NCBI RefSeq assembly: GCF_023195775.1
Contig: NZ_CP096205.1
Coordinates: 1-64,000 of the forward strand
Origin: Flavobacterium azooxidireducens
GTDB taxonomy: Bacteria; Bacteroidota; Bacteroidia; Flavobacteriales; Flavobacteriaceae
Length of the DNA stretch: 64,000 nt
Reading direction: 5' to 3'
Shown: piece after piece, positions 52,757 to 61,991 of the stretch
Numbering within the stretch: position 1 is the first letter of the stretch
Layout: each line of letters starts with the position of its first letter
Position numbers and translations under genes: made by a program
Notes under the pieces: model-generated
Seen by the model: only the letters and a program-made list of their open reading frames with translations
What the model was told of the DNA's origin: nothing
Databases searched by the model: none

Positions 52757-54525
52757 TAATTTGATTTTTTATTCATATCATCAATAAACTTAAGCATTTT
52801 TGCTACTTCGTTTAAGTTTCCATTATAATTGGGTTGTTGAATTGTTTCTTTTATTTTTGAGGCATCTAAATAATTCCAAATTACATTTTCATCACTTTTA
52901 AGAATATATTCACTGGAAAGAGTTGTTACTTTTGCAGTATACTGTTTCCTTAAATTGCCATTGGTGTCTCCATTGTTCAGTTTCCATATAATTTTGGGCA
53001 AATAGGGAAAAATTTTATTGAGTGATTTTTGAATAAAATTCTTTCCAAATTCATTATCTGCGGTTAAAATTGGTGCGTATGGCATTTTACCTTCGGTCAT
53101 AGTTTGATAAATTTTATAATTTATACCATCACGAACCCCTCTATTTAGTTGTCTTTTTGATGCTAAAAAAACCGTTTGATTTAAACTTTCAGTCGCATAA
53201 GGCAGAAAAATATCATATTTTTGATTAAAAAACTGTGAATATCCAAAGCCTTGCTCACTTCTAAATCTTTCCAGATGAAAAAAAGAAGAGGCTAAAAGTT
53301 GCATGAAATTTGATTTATTTTGAAAAACACTATATTTTTCAAGAAAATAGTTTTCCAATTTTAAAGCAAACCGCTCCGAAACCTCTTTATTTAGAAAAGG
53401 GTGTTGTGTTATCAGAGCTGAATAAGACTTTACAAATGCTTTAAAGTTAGATTGATCTAATTTTTTGAGTTGTTTTTCTCCAAATTCCCAATCTGTGTCT
53501 GCACCATTACCGCCTAAACTTACTTTAAAACAAGTGCCTTGATTATAAAAACCTTTTATTGATTCGCTAAATGCTTTGTAAAAAGGATCATCATCAATTT
53601 TTTTTACTTCAGGTATTTTTGCTTCAAAATCAACAATAGATTTAGAAATATGTATTTTTCTATGTGGCACTTCAAAAGCTTTGCTTAATCTAGCTGCAAT
53701 ATAAAAATCTAGTTTTCCCGCTCTATTGTAGGTCATTGTTTCCAATGGCTTACCTTCTGTTTTATAAAAATAACTCAAGATTGTTCTACCATCAAAACCA
53801 CCTGAAAGGGGCACTACCGTATGATGGTATTTTCTCAAATAGTTAGCTGCCATTTTAAAATCGGCTATAGTTTCTTGTAATTTAGATTCAAAATCTCCGT
53901 TTGGAACTAACAAATCAGAAATGGGCTTATAGGTGTCGACTGTTAATTGCCCCTTTATTATATTCAACCTACCGTATTCCGGCAAAGTATAAAAATCTTC
54001 AAAAATTGTGTCATTACCGGGATAAACGCCAAATCGAACTGTTAAAAAATCAAGAATCAATTTATCTGAATTCACCTTGATTTTATTTAATTTTTTTAAA
54101 AAATCTAATGAATTAGAAACATAAATTTCGTTATCAATTTGACCATAAAAAACTTTATGAAAACCAAAGTTGTCCGCTAGACAAGAAAATGAATTTTCTG
54201 TAAGTTCAAACAAAGCAAACTGACCATTATATTTTTCTGGGCGATTTATTTCGATATTTTTTATATCTCTCAAATCTGTTTCTGCCGTTTCCTTACCAAT
54301 GAGTAAACCAGAATAGGCTACGGTAGATTTTTCTCTTTCTTGAAGATAGCTCTTTTGAGAATAGTCAAATTGTGTGGTAAATGATAGTAGATGGAACTTT
54401 CCATAACTTTTTTGCCAACAATTTCTGTTTTTAAGTTGATTTATGCTTTCTGCCACCTCATTCGCCTTTGCAATGAAATCGGTTGAGAAATTTGTGTCAG
54501 AATATTTTAAAATCCAAATGTGCAT
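52756..54525 (-). CDS. Asparagine-synthase-like protein lacking the glutaminase cysteine
   Basis: A 589-residue AsnB-family protein. The N-terminal half has the class II glutaminase fold (GQFALFELTENSFSCLADNF) but starts MHIWILK, with no Cys at position 2, so it cannot use glutamine as AsnB does. The synthase half has PLSGGFDGRT (241-248) where AsnB has SGGLDS, a changed pyrophosphate loop. Such proteins in surface-glycan loci are thought to amidate acidic sugars with free ammonia or another amine, or to have lost catalysis. No standard promoter is seen before it; 133 A+T-rich bases separate it from the SGNH gene. Confidence 0.82.
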   Translation of the reverse strand: MHIWILKYSDTNFSTDFIAKANEVAESINQLKNRNCWQKSYGKFHLLSFTTQFDYSQKSYLQEREKSTVAYSGLLIGKETAETDLRDIKNIEINRPEKYNGQFALFELTENSFSCLADNFGFHKVFYGQIDNEIYVSNSLDFLKKLNKIKVNSDKLILDFLTVRFGVYPGNDTIFEDFYTLPEYGRLNIIKGQLTVDTYKPISDLLVPNGDFESKLQETIADFKMAANYLRKYHHTVVPLSGGFDGRTILSYFYKTEGKPLETMTYNRAGKLDFYIAARLSKAFEVPHRKIHISKSIVDFEAKIPEVKKIDDDPFYKAFSESIKGFYNQGTCFKVSLGGNGADTDWEFGEKQLKKLDQSNFKAFVKSYSALITQHPFLNKEVSERFALKLENYFLEKYSVFQNKSNFMQLLASSFFHLERFRSEQGFGYSQFFNQKYDIFLPYATESLNQTVFLASKRQLNRGVRDGINYKIYQTMTEGKMPYAPILTADNEFGKNFIQKSLNKIFPYLPKIIWKLNNGDTNGNLRKQYTAKVTTLSSEYILKSDENVIWNYLDASKIKETIQQPNYNGNLNEVAKMLKFIDDMNKKSN

Positions 54526-54658
54526 GATTTATGTTGTTTTTTTTAAATAAAACATGAAGGTTAATTTTATTATAATTCACATTTTATTTTTTGATAATTT
54601 AATTTATTTCTATTAGTTATAAATTTGAAAACTAAAAAACTCTCAAGAACTAATAGTT

Positions 54659-55789
54659 TTAATATACCTGATAATTATTTTTTTTATTTGTTAAATCAAG
54701 TTTAAGCTGTTCAATACTTGAATAGTTGTTCAATTTTGAATCGTTTTCAAGCATATGAATTAACATTTTCAAATAAGTGACTTCCCCTCCATGAAAACCA
54801 TCTAACGTTTCTTTATCGTTAGAACCATACTTACTCAAATTTGACATATCCCATAATTCAAAATCGTATTTTTTAAAAATCATATTTGAAGTAGTAAAAA
54901 TATCTTCTATATAACTATACTTTTTACTTTCATTTAATTTTGAGTTAATTTGATTTGCAAAAGGGGGTATAATAGCAATGACATAAATATTTTTTTCTTG
55001 ACAATATTTCAAAAGATCTTCTAAAACGATAAATGCTTTCTCATTTGTCTTTTTACCATATTCAAATCGGTTAATACCTTTTTCGATTCTATTATATGTA
55101 TCCGAATAATTATAATCATTGGCACTACTATCATTTTCAATAAGTTTATAAATTTGTTCACCATAATACATACTTCCATCTTTACGAAATCCTTTATTGT
55201 TAACTATTGCATTTAGTCCAATTTTTTTAGTGTTTTCAATTTTATCAGAATTGTGTAGAATTTCAAATCCATATTTGCTTTTGAATAAATCAGACCAAAC
55301 ATTATATAATGTTGGAATTGATGCATTTTTATTAAAACCTACCTGATAATATTTATTAGAAGGATTATATTCGGATAATTTATCCCAATTTTCGTTGAAC
55401 ATCCATTGATCTAACGTAATGAGAAGTACTTCTGGCTTATTATTTAGTATATTAGTATCAATAAAAGGCACAAAATCGGATATACTTGACACAGTATAAC
55501 CTGCATTGTAAAAAGGTTTTGTAAACATTTTATCTCTAAACTGTAACATTCTTGAGGAGCCTAATCCAATTACTGACTGCTTACTTTTAGTTTGCAATTC
55601 TTTACATTTTAAATATTTATAATTATCTTCATTATAAGCATATCCAATAAGATAATCTTGTTTACTTAATATTATATCATCCAAAGATTTATAATTTTCT
55701 CCTGTTTTATATAAAAATAATGAAGGAATTGAGAAAAAAACAAATACTGGGATACAAAATACTATTATTTTATTTAAAAAATTTTTCAT
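54659..55789 (-). CDS. SGNH-like secreted protein paired with an MBOAT acyltransferase
   Basis: A 376-residue protein with an N-terminal anchor (IIVFCIPVFVFFSIPSLFLY). GLGSSRMLQFRD near 76 looks like the Ser motif of SGNH hydrolases, and DGFHGGE near the C-terminus like their Asp-His motif. Proteins of this kind (AlgJ/AlgX or DltD-like) accept acyl groups passed across the membrane by an MBOAT protein and hand them to a polymer. Its start lies 7 bases after the MBOAT stop. The family is not certain. Confidence 0.68.
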   Translation of the reverse strand: MKNFLNKIIVFCIPVFVFFSIPSLFLYKTGENYKSLDDIILSKQDYLIGYAYNEDNYKYLKCKELQTKSKQSVIGLGSSRMLQFRDKMFTKPFYNAGYTVSSISDFVPFIDTNILNNKPEVLLITLDQWMFNENWDKLSEYNPSNKYYQVGFNKNASIPTLYNVWSDLFKSKYGFEILHNSDKIENTKKIGLNAIVNNKGFRKDGSMYYGEQIYKLIENDSSANDYNYSDTYNRIEKGINRFEYGKKTNEKAFIVLEDLLKYCQEKNIYVIAIIPPFANQINSKLNESKKYSYIEDIFTTSNMIFKKYDFELWDMSNLSKYGSNDKETLDGFHGGEVTYLKMLIHMLENDSKLNNYSSIEQLKLDLTNKKNNYQVY

Positions 55790-55796
55790 TTGTTAC

Positions 55797-57242
55797 TTAA
55801 AATTGAAAATAAATAAATTCTTGTTCTTTACCACTAGACCAAAATATTGCCATAATAATAGCATAGTATAGTGCGTATCTGAACGGACGTTTCCATTTTA
55901 GACCTAAATTTGAAATCGCATACTGTCCTTCTCTACCTAGCCATTCAATAAAAACAAATAAGACTATTAAAAGTATAGTTTTCTTATATTTCCAATATAT
56001 ATTAATGGATAAAAATGAATCCGGATTTTTAAACAAATCTGAGATATATTGAACAGCATGAGCAATATTTTCTGCTCTAAAAAATATCCATGCAAAAACG
56101 GTTAGGCCAAATGTAATTAGAATAGAACCAAGCTCATTTACATTTGCAAATAGTTTTCCTGTTGCAACTGTTTCTAAGTTATTTCGATTTTTATTCGTTA
56201 ATAAAAGTGGTAAAAAATAAATTGCATTTAAAACTCCCCAAACAATAAATGTCCAATTGGCACCATGCCAAAACCCACTTACGATAAAAATGATAAAAGT
56301 ATTTCTAACTTTCATCCAAGTTCCTCCTCGGCTACCTCCAAGTGGCACATAAAGATAATCTCTGAACCATGTGGAAAGCGAGATATGCCAACGTCTCCAA
56401 AATTCTGCAATATCCCTTGAAAAGTAAGGGAAATTAAAATTTTTCATAAGATCAAAACCAAAAAGTCGCGAGGTACCTATAGCAATATCGGAATAACCCG
56501 AAAAGTCTCCATAAATTTGAAATGTAAAGAACAAAGCTCCTAAAGCCAGAGTACTTCCTGAGTAGTTTGAAGAATTATTGAAGATTAAATTTGCATACTC
56601 AGCACAATTATCTGCAATGACTATTTTCTTAAACAACCCCCAAAGAATTTGACGGAGTCCATCAACGGCAATTGAATAATTGAAAGTTCTCTTTTTATAA
56701 AACTGAGGCAATAAATGGGTTGCTCTTTCAATTGGTCCAGCAACTAATTGTGGAAAAAAACTAACAAAAGCCGAAAAGGCAACGAAATCTTTGGTTGGTT
56801 CTAATTTTCTCTTATAAACATCAATGCTATAACTTAATGTTTGAAATGTGTAAAAACTTATTCCAACGGGTAAAATGATACTTAAAGAACTGGCTTTTAT
56901 TTCCATACCAAAAAAAGAGAATGCAGAAACAAAATTATCTAAGAAAAAATTATAATATTTAAAAAAACCTAGAAATCCAAGATTTACGGTGATGCTTGTC
57001 CATAAAAGTATTTTCCTTTTAGTAATATTTTCTTGCTTTAATAACTGTAATCCAATTACATAATCAACGATGCTACTAAAGAGAATAAGAGACAAAAATC
57101 GCCAATCCCACCAACCATAAAAAAGATAACTCGCTAGTACTATGAGTAAATTTTGTTGTTTCAAATTTTTATTTGTCACAAACCAATAAAGTATAAAAAC
57201 TATTGGTAAAAATATAGCAAAGTCTATTGAATTAAAAAGCAT
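55797..57242 (-). CDS. MBOAT-family O-acyltransferase
   Basis: A 481-residue membrane-bound O-acyltransferase of the AlgI/DltB/PatA class with about ten membrane segments. It has FPQLVAGPIERATHLLPQF, EFWRRWHISLSTWFRDYLYV and catalytic H326 in GFWHGANW, all in family spacing. It would move acyl groups out of the cell for acetylation of the exported glycan, with the SGNH-like protein as partner. Confidence 0.94.
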   Translation of the reverse strand: MLFNSIDFAIFLPIVFILYWFVTNKNLKQQNLLIVLASYLFYGWWDWRFLSLILFSSIVDYVIGLQLLKQENITKRKILLWTSITVNLGFLGFFKYYNFFLDNFVSAFSFFGMEIKASSLSIILPVGISFYTFQTLSYSIDVYKRKLEPTKDFVAFSAFVSFFPQLVAGPIERATHLLPQFYKKRTFNYSIAVDGLRQILWGLFKKIVIADNCAEYANLIFNNSSNYSGSTLALGALFFTFQIYGDFSGYSDIAIGTSRLFGFDLMKNFNFPYFSRDIAEFWRRWHISLSTWFRDYLYVPLGGSRGGTWMKVRNTFIIFIVSGFWHGANWTFIVWGVLNAIYFLPLLLTNKNRNNLETVATGKLFANVNELGSILITFGLTVFAWIFFRAENIAHAVQYISDLFKNPDSFLSINIYWKYKKTILLIVLFVFIEWLGREGQYAISNLGLKWKRPFRYALYYAIIMAIFWSSGKEQEFIYFQF

Positions 57243-57294
57243 ATTTTATTTTATCTGTGTTGTTTTAGGTTTGCTCGTAATTTTTTTTTCTGTG

Positions 57295-57345
57295 TAAATG
57301 TTTAAAACTGGATTTAAAGTCAGTTTTATTGAAAATTATATCAAT
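57295..57345 (-). other. Intergenic hairpin between the MBOAT and GT2 genes
   Basis: AAAACTG and CAGTTTT form a 7-bp stem (about 57303-57326) downstream of the GT2 stop on the minus strand. It could be a weak terminator or processing site; there is no long T run. Confidence 0.25.
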
Positions 57346-57347
57346 AC

Positions 57348-58259
57348 TTAAACCTTTCTTATTTTTTTATACATTTTACTTCCTAACAGAGCAATTGTGG
57401 CTTTAACCAAAATTGAAAATCGTTTTGGTCTATTTACATAAGCAATTAAAAAAGTTCTCACAGCTTTAGTTCGATAACCGTTAATAGCATATAATTCGGC
57501 TAATCTTTCATTAACTTCACTCCAACGCAGAGAAGGCTTCTTTAACTCATTGCGATAACGATCCATAAAAACAACCATATATTCTAATTTATCACCATGT
57601 TGTTTACTTATATTGTTTGGATGGATATAATATTTCATTACTGCTTCATCAACGTAATCTATGGTGTAATGTTTGGCTAAACGATAATAAAAGTCAAAAT
57701 CTTCTCTTGCTACCAGTGATTCATCAAACCCAACAACTTTAGAAACAGCTTCTATTTTACACATCACCATAGAGGGAGGACCGATATGATTAACTCCTAA
57801 AATATCTTTTAGATCACCTTTAAATTTTGGCTTTATGATTCTTTCAGAATTTGTGTCTACTTCAAATCGGATATAGCTTCCATAAACCAACCCTAAAGTA
57901 GATTCATTCTTTTGAAAACAACTCATTTGAAGTGCTGTTTTTTGGGGTAAAAACTCATCATCATCATCTAAAAAAGCTATATATTCGCCTTTGGCAACTT
58001 TGATGCCCGAATTTCTAGCAGCAGCTATTCCTTTATTTTTTTCGTGTTCAACATAACGAACTACATCTTTAGAAATATATTTTTCCAGACTTTTTTTTGT
58101 GTCTTTTCTAAATTCATTATTACCATCGTTATCATCTACAACAATAATTTCTATAGGGCTATAAGTCTGTTTTAATACAGATTCAATAGCTCTAATAAGG
58201 TAATCTGATCTTTTATATGTAGGAATAATTACGGAGACTAATGGATTACTCATTTTCAA
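57348..58259 (-). CDS. Glycosyltransferase family 2
   Basis: A 303-residue GT-A enzyme: PLVSVIIPTYKRSDYLIRAI, VVDDND, ARNSGIKVAKGEYIAFLDDD (DxD at the end) and ESLVAREDFDFYYRLAKH. Its start overlaps the upstream gene by 14 bases, so the first ATG may be replaced by the one two codons later. Sugar unknown. Confidence 0.93.
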   Translation of the reverse strand: MKMSNPLVSVIIPTYKRSDYLIRAIESVLKQTYSPIEIIVVDDNDGNNEFRKDTKKSLEKYISKDVVRYVEHEKNKGIAAARNSGIKVAKGEYIAFLDDDDEFLPQKTALQMSCFQKNESTLGLVYGSYIRFEVDTNSERIIKPKFKGDLKDILGVNHIGPPSMVMCKIEAVSKVVGFDESLVAREDFDFYYRLAKHYTIDYVDEAVMKYYIHPNNISKQHGDKLEYMVVFMDRYRNELKKPSLRWSEVNERLAELYAINGYRTKAVRTFLIAYVNRPKRFSILVKATIALLGSKMYKKIRKV

Positions 58260-59610
58260 TCTGTATAAGGTGTGTATTATGAAAAATAACGTTTACTTTT
58301 TTTTCGGTTAACTTTTCTGCTCTTTCAAATTTGGTTAAAACTAATTCTTTATTAAAGCCATAAAATTTTATTTTATGGTAGTTGGCTTCTTTTCGTTTAG
58401 AGGGTGATAAAACAGAATACAATACTACTTTTATATTCTTTTTTAAATTCTTTAAGACAATTTGAATTGAAGAAGGAGAAGTTGATTTTACTGTTTTAAT
58501 TTGTTCGAGCTTTTCTTCAACTACATTAACAAATGATTCAAAACTATCTGCTTTGAAATTATACATTAAATCTTTCACTTCTTCTGAAGCAAGATTGGGT
58601 TCATTCTGTATTTTATTTTCTTTAATGTCATTGATATAAGCTACCACTTGTTCTAAATTCACCGCTCTAATTCCCATTTGGTTAGGCAACCAGATATCAA
58701 ATTCTTCATTTAATTCTACTTTAAAATTGATGACTGGTTTAGAAGCCAACGTTGCTTCTAAAGCGGTGGTGCAGCCATCATGAATAACTGCTTTTGAAGC
58801 CAAAATCCATGGAGCAACAGGACCATCATGCTTAACAAAAATGTTTGACACTCCATTGAAAACAATTTTATAATAATCATGATTTTCAGACGGATGCGGT
58901 CTATAAACAAAATTTAATTCAGGGAATTTAATTGCCAATTCGTGTGTAAGTTCTACCATAGAAACGAATTGCTTGGAATTGTAGGCATAATAATTTACCC
59001 TACCCATTCTACTTTTTAAATCATCGACTTTATATCCGCCTTTGTCTGAAAAAAGATAACTTTCACCTAATCCATGATTAGAAAGGTAATTACCGTTTAT
59101 TAGAATAAAATCTTTGTATTCGGACTTAATTTTGTCTGTTTCAGGTTTAAAAAAACCTGACCATTTGGGTTTATATAAATCAAAACGAGGATGACCAGTG
59201 GTTAAAATAGAAAGATTATTGCTTCGCTCTTGATCTACTCTTTTTTGAAAATCGCCCCATTGTAATATCAAATCGTTTTGGTCAAAGTGATCTAATGAAT
59301 ATTGTTGTTTCATTATTCTGATCCAGTCTTGTTCTCTACCAGGAAAAACAGCCCCCTCCTCATGAATGTAAATTATATCAAAATTATTTTTTTTCAAAAG
59401 CTTATATTTTTCACCCTTTTCTAGCTCTGCCCTTTTAGAAAAAATGTTTTTTCCAATATAAACACCCCCTTGCAGTGTGGGCAGTAAACTCATTAGAAAA
59501 TCATGCTGTCCTATGTAAATCTTATGATTGTTTTTGGCTAATAAAGTAGCGAGAATAATTTTAAAATCTAATTCTCTATTAATCGTTTCTATAGGCAGTA
59601 ATATATTCAT
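58246..59610 (-). CDS. Surface carbohydrate biosynthesis protein (capsule GT-B-like)
   Basis: A 454-residue cytoplasmic protein resembling the surface-polysaccharide group related to CDP-glycerol/KDO-type GT-B enzymes. Motifs are HEEGAVFPGREQDW, LTTGHPRFDLYKPKW, FVYRPHPSENHDYYKIVF and AVIHDGCTTALEATLASKP. The RPHPSE and DGCTTALEA motifs are like those of capsule transferases. Exact reaction unknown. Confidence 0.78.
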   Translation of the reverse strand: MNILLPIETINRELDFKIILATLLAKNNHKIYIGQHDFLMSLLPTLQGGVYIGKNIFSKRAELEKGEKYKLLKKNNFDIIYIHEEGAVFPGREQDWIRIMKQQYSLDHFDQNDLILQWGDFQKRVDQERSNNLSILTTGHPRFDLYKPKWSGFFKPETDKIKSEYKDFILINGNYLSNHGLGESYLFSDKGGYKVDDLKSRMGRVNYYAYNSKQFVSMVELTHELAIKFPELNFVYRPHPSENHDYYKIVFNGVSNIFVKHDGPVAPWILASKAVIHDGCTTALEATLASKPVINFKVELNEEFDIWLPNQMGIRAVNLEQVVAYINDIKENKIQNEPNLASEEVKDLMYNFKADSFESFVNVVEEKLEQIKTVKSTSPSSIQIVLKNLKKNIKVVLYSVLSPSKRKEANYHKIKFYGFNKELVLTKFERAEKLTEKKVNVIFHNTHLIQIENE

Positions 59611-59634
59611 TTTCTTGACTTAATTGTTTTTTTT

Positions 59635-60156
59635 TTAAATTGGTTTTTGGAAACCTTTTACCGCTTGGCTTACTACATCTTCCAACATATTATTTTCTGT
59701 TAAAATATGTTCTACAAAATCACGAAAAGCTCCTTTTCCACCTTTTAATTTGGTTACATAATCAACTCTACTTTTTACATAAGGAGCTGCATTTTTGGGC
59801 GAAGCACTAAAGCCAACTTTTTCAAGTAAGTTTATATCGTTTATGTCATCTCCAATATAAGCACACTCGGAAAAGGAAATTTGTAGATCCTCTGTGAGCT
59901 GTTGAACTATGGCTACTTTATCTTTTACACCTTGAAACAGATAGTCGATTTTTAACTTTTCTGCTCTTCGTTTTACAATTTGAGTGTCTTCTCCGGTTAT
60001 AATGACCACGGGGATTTTGAGAATTTTTGCATACAAAACACCGGCACTGTCATAGGTGTTGAATTTTTTCAACTCATTTCCGCTTTGGTCATAATACATC
60101 CCGCCATCTGTCCAAACGCCATCTATATCAGTAATGATTAATTTTGGTAACTTCAT
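59635..60156 (-). CDS. KdsC-like HAD phosphatase
   Basis: A 173-residue HAD phosphatase with D10 and D12 in TDIDGVWTDGG, VVIITGED and YIGDDINDI. The size is that of KdsC (KDO-8-phosphate phosphatase) and of nonulosonate-9-phosphate phosphatases. Lying next to NeuB and a cytidylyltransferase, it more likely removes the phosphate from a nonulosonate phosphate than from KDO. Adjacent to the acetyltransferase gene with no gap. Confidence 0.88.
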   Translation of the reverse strand: MKLPKLIITDIDGVWTDGGMYYDQSGNELKKFNTYDSAGVLYAKILKIPVVIITGEDTQIVKRRAEKLKIDYLFQGVKDKVAIVQQLTEDLQISFSECAYIGDDINDINLLEKVGFSASPKNAAPYVKSRVDYVTKLKGGKGAFRDFVEHILTENNMLEDVVSQAVKGFQKPI

Positions 60157-60759
60157 TTATTTTTTAATAATTTTTCCCGGAACTCCGGCTATTACTGCGT
60201 AATCTGGTAAATCCATAAAACAAACACAATTGGCTGCAATAATTGAATGGTTTCCGCACACAATACCTCCAATTACTTTTGCTCCTGCATAAACAGTTAC
60301 ATGATCCTTTAGAATTGGTCTTTCTCCTTCTTTATCACCAAAGGTTACATTTTGATGTATCAAAGCATTTTTTCCTATTTGTACTCGGGCACCAATAACA
60401 GTTCCTAAACCATGATTTATTTTTAATCCTTTTCCTATTTCGGCTGAATAATAAATCTCAAATCCCGAGAGAAGCCTACCTAAATTACTATAATGAGTAG
60501 CAACAAATTCGTCTCCCTTTTTAAAATATTGATTAGCGATACGATATAACAAAATACCAACGAGTTCAAGTTTTAAAAAAACATTTTCTAAGAGTATTTG
60601 GTTACTTTCATAATATCGCTGATAATCATATTTAAAAATTTCTAAACTATTTTTATATACTTCTGTATCGTCAAAATCAATTTTTAAATCGGAAATGAAG
60701 TAACTCTTTTTGAATAATTTTTCAATAACTTCACCCGTATTATTTTCATTCAAATGCAT
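60157..60759 (-). CDS. Serine-acetyltransferase-like hexapeptide (LbH) acetyltransferase
   Basis: A 200-residue left-handed beta-helix acetyltransferase. An alpha-helical N-half precedes hexapeptide repeats from about 110: INHGLGTVIGARVQIGKNAL, IHQNVTFGD, VTVYAGAKVIGGIVCGNHSI and VIAGVPGKIIKK. The His in INHG and IHQN fit the catalytic site of SAT-type enzymes. In this position it may acetylate the nonulosonate or its precursor rather than serine. Confidence 0.85.
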   Translation of the reverse strand: MHLNENNTGEVIEKLFKKSYFISDLKIDFDDTEVYKNSLEIFKYDYQRYYESNQILLENVFLKLELVGILLYRIANQYFKKGDEFVATHYSNLGRLLSGFEIYYSAEIGKGLKINHGLGTVIGARVQIGKNALIHQNVTFGDKEGERPILKDHVTVYAGAKVIGGIVCGNHSIIAANCVCFMDLPDYAVIAGVPGKIIKK

Positions 60760-60760
60760 A

Positions 60761-61816
60761 TTATTCTATAAAATCAGGATAAAATAATTCGTTTTGTGGG
60801 ATATCTTTGTTTACTTTTTTTCCAATTATATCATTTTTCTGACTCCATTTATACCCATCGCCCGGGCTTAGTAAATGTAGGTGTTCTTCTTTGATTACAT
60901 CGCCTTTTTTCAGATTTACATTGGTTGCTATTGAACGCTCTAATTTATTTTTTGCAGACATAACACCTTCTTCAATATATATATCTTCAACTCCCAATGA
61001 ACGTTCTGTTACTCGAATATCTCTTAACATTCTATAAACCCCATCCGGACCTAATGAACCTGCCTGGTCTGTTCCTTTCATATTACGATCTATTGTAATA
61101 TGTTTTTCAATAATCATTGCACCCATTCCAACAGCAACAACGGGAGCTGAAATTCCAATTGTATGGTCTGAAAATCCAATGACATATTGTCCGTAATTCT
61201 TCTTTAAATAGGTAATTGTATTGAGATTCACATTATCGGGATGTGTGGGATATTGTGAAACGCAATGCAAAATTCCAATATTATTATGATAGGAAGAAAT
61301 GGCATTTAACGCATCATCTAATTCTTTTTTTCCGGCCATTCCTGTAGATAAAATTATTGGAATTTTTGTTTCTGCCATAGCCGATAATAGTGGTAAATTG
61401 GTTAAATCTCTACTAGCTACTTTTAAGTAATCCGGAGTAAACAATTTTAACAAAGACAAACATCCTTTGGAACACAAGGTCTCTACAAACTCTAAACCTC
61501 TTGACTTGGCATACTTATATACTTCAAAATGTTCTTCATCATTAAGTTCAAGAAATTCACGATGTTCACCATACGTTTTTCCAAAAGAATGAGGGGAATC
61601 ATAAATTCTATTCATTTGCGAATCGGTCAATTCTTCCTTTAAATCTCTCTTAGTCAACTTCACCGCATTCATGGGTTGCATAGTAAGTCCAAACTCTTTT
61701 TCAATGATTGGTCTTGAAACTAACTCTACAATTAATTTTGCTATATCTACAGAACCATTGTGATTTTGGCCTATTTCTCCAATAACATAGACGCCATTTT
61801 TATTTATACCATTCAT
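60761..61816 (-). CDS. neuB: NeuB-family nonulosonate synthase
   Basis: A 351-residue enzyme condensing phosphoenolpyruvate with an amino hexose (or its phosphate) to a nine-carbon acidic sugar such as sialic acid. It has GEIGQNHNGSVDIAKLIVEL, a TIM-barrel region with STGMAGKKE, HCVSQYPTHPDNVNL and FSDHTIGI, and a C-terminal antifreeze-like SAF domain (VNLKKGDVIKEEHLHLLSPG). It has a near-ideal own promoter upstream. Which nonulosonate is made cannot be fixed, since no epimerase gene is in the window. Confidence 0.92.
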   Translation of the reverse strand: MNGINKNGVYVIGEIGQNHNGSVDIAKLIVELVSRPIIEKEFGLTMQPMNAVKLTKRDLKEELTDSQMNRIYDSPHSFGKTYGEHREFLELNDEEHFEVYKYAKSRGLEFVETLCSKGCLSLLKLFTPDYLKVASRDLTNLPLLSAMAETKIPIILSTGMAGKKELDDALNAISSYHNNIGILHCVSQYPTHPDNVNLNTITYLKKNYGQYVIGFSDHTIGISAPVVAVGMGAMIIEKHITIDRNMKGTDQAGSLGPDGVYRMLRDIRVTERSLGVEDIYIEEGVMSAKNKLERSIATNVNLKKGDVIKEEHLHLLSPGDGYKWSQKNDIIGKKVNKDIPQNELFYPDFIE

Positions 61817-61991
61817 AATAATCTATTTTTTTTAATTTTAAAATTTACTTGTTTTTTTAAAATTCAACTCATTAAATATCAATTCAAACTATGCAAGCGA
61901 GCAAAAGTATTGATATTTTATGGTTATCCAAAATTTAAAAAAATTGTTAATAATAATATAATGAATATCAAAAGGCTTAATTATTCAAAAC
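61817..61991 (-). other. Long A+T-rich leader region of neuB
   Basis: This 175-base gap is the largest inside the polysaccharide run. It holds the promoter at 61902-61931 and an untranslated leader of about 80 bases. No RNA motif or small gene is evident. Confidence 0.35.
61902..61931 (-). promoter_or_regulatory. Consensus promoter of neuB
   Basis: On the minus strand TTG (61929-61931), exactly 19 bases, then TACTTTTG (61902-61909) match the Bacteroidota primary sigma consensus. The neuB ATG lies about 80 bases beyond the predicted start, so the downstream part of the locus can be transcribed separately. Confidence 0.75.
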
